DNA from: Pectinatus frisingensis | Lineage (GTDB): Bacteria; Bacillota; Negativicutes; Selenomonadales; Selenomonadaceae | NCBI RefSeq assembly: GCF_015732285.1 | Contig: NZ_WIQU01000007.1 | Location: 65,332 to 129,331, forward strand | DNA: 64,000 nt | Reading direction: 5' to 3' | In this document: piece by piece, positions 61,347 through 64,000 of the stretch | Layout of the letters: each line of letters begins with the position of its first letter | How positions within the stretch are numbered: the first letter of the stretch is position 1 | The notes under the pieces: generated by a model | What the model was told of the DNA's origin: nothing | The model's database searches: none | Seen by the model: only the letters and a program-made list of their open reading frames with translations | Program-made: the position numbers and the translations under genes

Positions 61347-62870
61347 CTAATCTTTGCTGATTATTTGTTTTAACTTTTCCATATCTAAAGCACTTCTGAC
61401 AGTTTGAGCCAAACGATTGAAAGCAGCCTGTTTTTGTGCAGCATAATTTTGCTGCAATGGTAAGGGAGAAAGCCCTTTGCGTCGCCGCAGCATATTGAGC
61501 AGGGTCCTGCGGTATTCGTCGTTATCAAAAATGCCATGGATGTATGAACCCATTATGAGATTATCAGAGGAAATTGCACCATCAATTTTGTCAACCTTTT
61601 TACCATTGTGTTTTTTTATCACGAACGGATGGGCAGTTTTTGCAGTGAATTCGGTTAATCCCATATGGATTTCGTAGCCGTGCAGTGAGGAAAAATCGTG
61701 TTGTTCATCTAAGAAATGCCAGTCGAGTGATTGGGCAGTTACCTGTGAGGTTATTTTTTTTCGCGCGAATGTGGTGATCATCGGCAGAAAAGAAAATGCC
61801 GTTATTGTGTTATGTGATGATTCGGTATGGTAGGGATCACAGATTTTTTGGCCGAGCATTTGATATCCTCCGCAGATGCCGATTAATGGAATTTTATCGG
61901 CATGAGCTTTCTGAAGTTTTTTTTCTATACCGCATGCACGTAAATGTAATAGGTCTTCGGTGGTATTTTTACTGCCGGGGAGTATTATCAGATCAGGTTT
62001 TCCCAGCTGCTCAGGTTTTGCGGCGTAGTAAAGGAATACATCCTTTTCTTGGGCTAGGGCAGCAAAATCAGTGAAATTTGATATTTTAGGTGTGCGGATG
62101 ACGGCTATCTTGAGAGGAGCGTTGTTATTTGTTGTTATTTTATCATCCAGGGATACTGAATCTTCATCGTCTATTCCTAAGTTTTCTAAATAAGGGATAA
62201 CACCTAATACTGGCTTGGCGGTCTTTTTTTCCAGAAAATCAATTGCTGGTGTCAAGAGTTTGATGTCACCACGGAATTTGTTGATGACAAGACCCTTTAC
62301 TAAGTCACGTTCGTCATCGTCAAGGAGCTCCAGAGTACCGACCAATGAGGCTAATGCTCCACCGCGGTCAATATCGGCTATAAGTAAAACGGGTGCGTTT
62401 AGGTACTTGGCGATACGCATATTTACGATATCATTAGCTTTCAGATTAACTTCAGCCGGACTGCCAGCTCCTTCTATAGCCAGCATTTCAAATTTATTCT
62501 GCAATATATTCAAAGCTTGTTTTACTGTTTCAAAAGCTTTTAAAGAATATCCCTGATGATATTGTTTGGCGGACATATTGCCAATAGGCCGTCCCATTAA
62601 AATTACCTGGGAGCTGGCATTTCCAGTTGGTTTCAATAACACAGGATTCATTTCTACAGATGGTTTTAATCCGGCGGCTTCAGCCTGAGCTATTTGAGCT
62701 CGTCCCATTTCCCGGCCATCTTCAGTAACATAGGAATTAAGAGCCATGTTTTGTGCTTTAAATGGTGCTATATTTATACCATCCTGAAAGAATATACGAC
62801 AGAGAGCCGTTGTTAAGATACTCTTTCCAACATGTGACGATGTTCCCTGCAGCATTATGTATTTTGTCAT
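61347..62870 (-). CDS. cobQ: cobyric acid synthase
   Basis: Glutamine-dependent amidating enzyme of 507 aa (CobQ/CbiP) that adds four amides to adenosylcobyrinate diamide. The N-terminus MLQGTSSHVGKSILTTALCR is the P-loop-like ATP site with PFKAQNMALNSYVTEDGREM. The glutaminase part has the nucleophile Cys in PLIGICGGYQMLGQ and GYEIHMG. AGGAG precedes the ATG. Downstream of the cobB/cbiA gene on the same strand: B12 synthesis that would feed NrdJ. Confidence 0.97.
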   Translation of the reverse strand: MTKYIMLQGTSSHVGKSILTTALCRIFFQDGINIAPFKAQNMALNSYVTEDGREMGRAQIAQAEAAGLKPSVEMNPVLLKPTGNASSQVILMGRPIGNMSAKQYHQGYSLKAFETVKQALNILQNKFEMLAIEGAGSPAEVNLKANDIVNMRIAKYLNAPVLLIADIDRGGALASLVGTLELLDDDERDLVKGLVINKFRGDIKLLTPAIDFLEKKTAKPVLGVIPYLENLGIDDEDSVSLDDKITTNNNAPLKIAVIRTPKISNFTDFAALAQEKDVFLYYAAKPEQLGKPDLIILPGSKNTTEDLLHLRACGIEKKLQKAHADKIPLIGICGGYQMLGQKICDPYHTESSHNTITAFSFLPMITTFARKKITSQVTAQSLDWHFLDEQHDFSSLHGYEIHMGLTEFTAKTAHPFVIKKHNGKKVDKIDGAISSDNLIMGSYIHGIFDNDEYRRTLLNMLRRRKGLSPLPLQQNYAAQKQAAFNRLAQTVRSALDMEKLKQIISKD

Positions 62871-62996
62871 ACTGAATTCTCCTAAATAATAAATATAAGG
62901 TAACCCGGATGAAAACTGTAATGAATAATCATTGTCAGTAAATAAAAAAATAACAGCTCCAAAACACTGGTGGATTCGGGGCTATAAATAATGATA

Positions 62997-64000
62997 CTAT
63001 TTATAATGGTTTGTTTTTAGCTTTTTGTATTCAACAGCTTTTTGAATAAAGCGTTTAGCTGCCTTAATTGAACCGAGAAAATGTAAATGAAAATATGAAG
63101 CTAAAATATTATCATTATAATAGCCAGCTTTATACTGACTGTTTGTGCGATTCTTAGTGAGAAGAAATGCCCAGGGGAAAGCAGCAACGGCAGCAGCCTG
63201 CATGGAAAAATGAAATTCGTGACCATGCAATATCTGTCCTTTGGTGGCAATAATATTATCAGTCAGTGCTTGTGCGGTAACATAGCCAACAGTCTGCAGT
63301 TTTTCCTGCATAATAGCATCTGCCGGTATAACATTGGCCATTTTCCAGGTTTTCCCGGTAAAGTCTTTTATTTGCCGCATCAGATACATAAAGCCACCGC
63401 ATTCGGCATAAAGTGGTATTTTGTCAGCTGCAGCTTTTTTTATTGAATTCAGCATAGAAGTATTGGATGCCAAACAATCGACAAATAATTCGGGAAAGCC
63501 GCCGCCTAATATTACAGCATCACATTCAGGAAGGCTGGTGTCATGAATAGGGCTGAAAAATTCTATCCGGGCTCCAAGTTTTTTTAATATATTAAGGCCG
63601 GCAGCATAGTAGAAGGAAAAAGCTTCATCTTTGGCCACAGCTATTTTCACGGATGACGGCAGTGCATCTATTATTAAATCTTCATATGGCAGAGGTAAAG
63701 CTGTTTTTGCTGTCTGTATCAGGGCTTTTAAATCTACCTGCCTGGAAATTTTTTCAGTAATATAGGCTATTTTTTTGGTTGTATCTTTTTCTCCGGCCGG
63801 TGTAAGACCTAGATGCCGTTCCGGCATTTTTAAAGCGTCATCGCGCCGCACTGCCCCCAAAACAGGTATGTTTAACCGCCCCATGGCATCCCGGATCATT
63901 TGTTCATGTGTTGCGGATCCCAGACAATTTAAAATTACACCACTTAAATTGATATCAGGGTCGTATTCACGAAAACCCAATGCTAAGGCGGCAGCACTGT
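62997..64000 (-). CDS. cbiA: cobyrinate a,c-diamide synthase, N-terminus outside window
   Basis: The frame is open to the right edge (reading SAALALGFREYDPD at the edge), so the 5' part lies outside the window. The visible part has the synthetase-domain tail (VILNCLGSATHEQMIRDAM) and the class I glutaminase domain with AVILGGGFPELF and the nucleophile Cys in PLYAECGGFMYLM. It amidates the a and c side chains of cobyrinate (CbiA/CobB). The 126-nt gap to cobQ shows no clear signal. A hydrogenobyrinate-type substrate is less likely in an anaerobe. Confidence 0.95.
   Translation of the reverse strand, partial: SAAALALGFREYDPDINLSGVILNCLGSATHEQMIRDAMGRLNIPVLGAVRRDDALKMPERHLGLTPAGEKDTTKKIAYITEKISRQVDLKALIQTAKTALPLPYEDLIIDALPSSVKIAVAKDEAFSFYYAAGLNILKKLGARIEFFSPIHDTSLPECDAVILGGGFPELFVDCLASNTSMLNSIKKAAADKIPLYAECGGFMYLMRQIKDFTGKTWKMANVIPADAIMQEKLQTVGYVTAQALTDNIIATKGQILHGHEFHFSMQAAAVAAFPWAFLLTKNRTNSQYKAGYYNDNILASYFHLHFLGSIKAAKRFIQKAVEYKKLKTNHYK

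Noticed and set aside
62871-62996. Hairpin between cbiA and cobQ
   Set aside because: AGCCCC/GGAGCT-type pairing with a long loop is weak and interrupted, although a T-run follows on the minus strand. Not enough to call a terminator.

Overview
The window is AT-rich and densely packed. The gene content suggests a strictly or mainly anaerobic bacterium of the Bacillota. The evidence is a SAM-I riboswitch, two T-box leaders, an M-box, an O2-type H-NOX fused to a chemoreceptor, a B12-dependent ribonucleotide reductase, NiaR-type NAD control and Gat-type PTS genes. The mix (cobalamin genes, class II RNR, short CstA, MTR-type salvage) would fit the Negativicutes, but no marker gene here settles that. 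I see no tRNA, rRNA, IS element, prophage or CRISPR array.

Left part. The tail of a PLP-dependent alpha-oxoamine synthase-like gene (1-906) converges on a sugar operon on the minus strand (5737 to 1082): PTS IIA, IIB and IIC of the galactitol type, a class II aldolase, DhaK and DhaL. A near-perfect sigma-54 promoter lies in front of it. A divergent LevR-like activator (6037-8805) is flanked by TTATGCAC-type boxes. An MFS exporter and a divergent LysR regulator follow. Next is a sulfur block: metI/patB-type enzymes behind a SAM-I riboswitch, and a cysteine-type ABC transporter whose mRNA starts with a terminator-like hairpin. Then comes the nadA-nadB-nadC-niaR operon.

Middle part. leuA sits behind a Leu T-box. 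A BASS-family transporter and ilvD sit behind an Ile T-box. Then follow an EAL-HDOD protein, a DUF134/NifX-like/Mrp iron-sulfur-type cluster, a phosphopantetheinyl transferase, galE, a DUF815 ATPase, hsp20, the H-NOX chemoreceptor and a membrane pseudokinase. A DeoR repressor is divergent from mtnK, mtnA, a second GatC-like IIC without IIA/IIB, and a second class II aldolase. This second cluster looks like a methylthioribose/5-deoxyribose salvage route to DHAP. Its IIC and aldolase are paralogues of those in the first sugar operon 35 kb away.

Right part. A HAD phosphatase, thiD, a UbiB-family gene and aroH precede a magnesium locus: consensus promoter, M-box, a small ORF, a terminator, mgtC, a second small ORF, a hairpin and mgtA. 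Both small ORFs begin Met-Asp-Asp behind good ribosome sites. Then come a cell-envelope group (zinc phospholipase C-like, Tat-type amidase, polysaccharide deacetylase), cstA behind a Fur-box-like palindrome, a second chemoreceptor, nrdJ, a secreted protein of unknown function, an HD hydrolase, cobQ and the start of the cobB/cbiA region (cut by the window edge).

Two genome habits stand out. One is a family of four related structured intergenic repeats (about 113-138 bp; 43509, 50886, 55186, 60595), three of them between convergent genes. The other is a set of unusually long, nearly perfect hairpins (20-30 bp stems) at transcription-unit ends.
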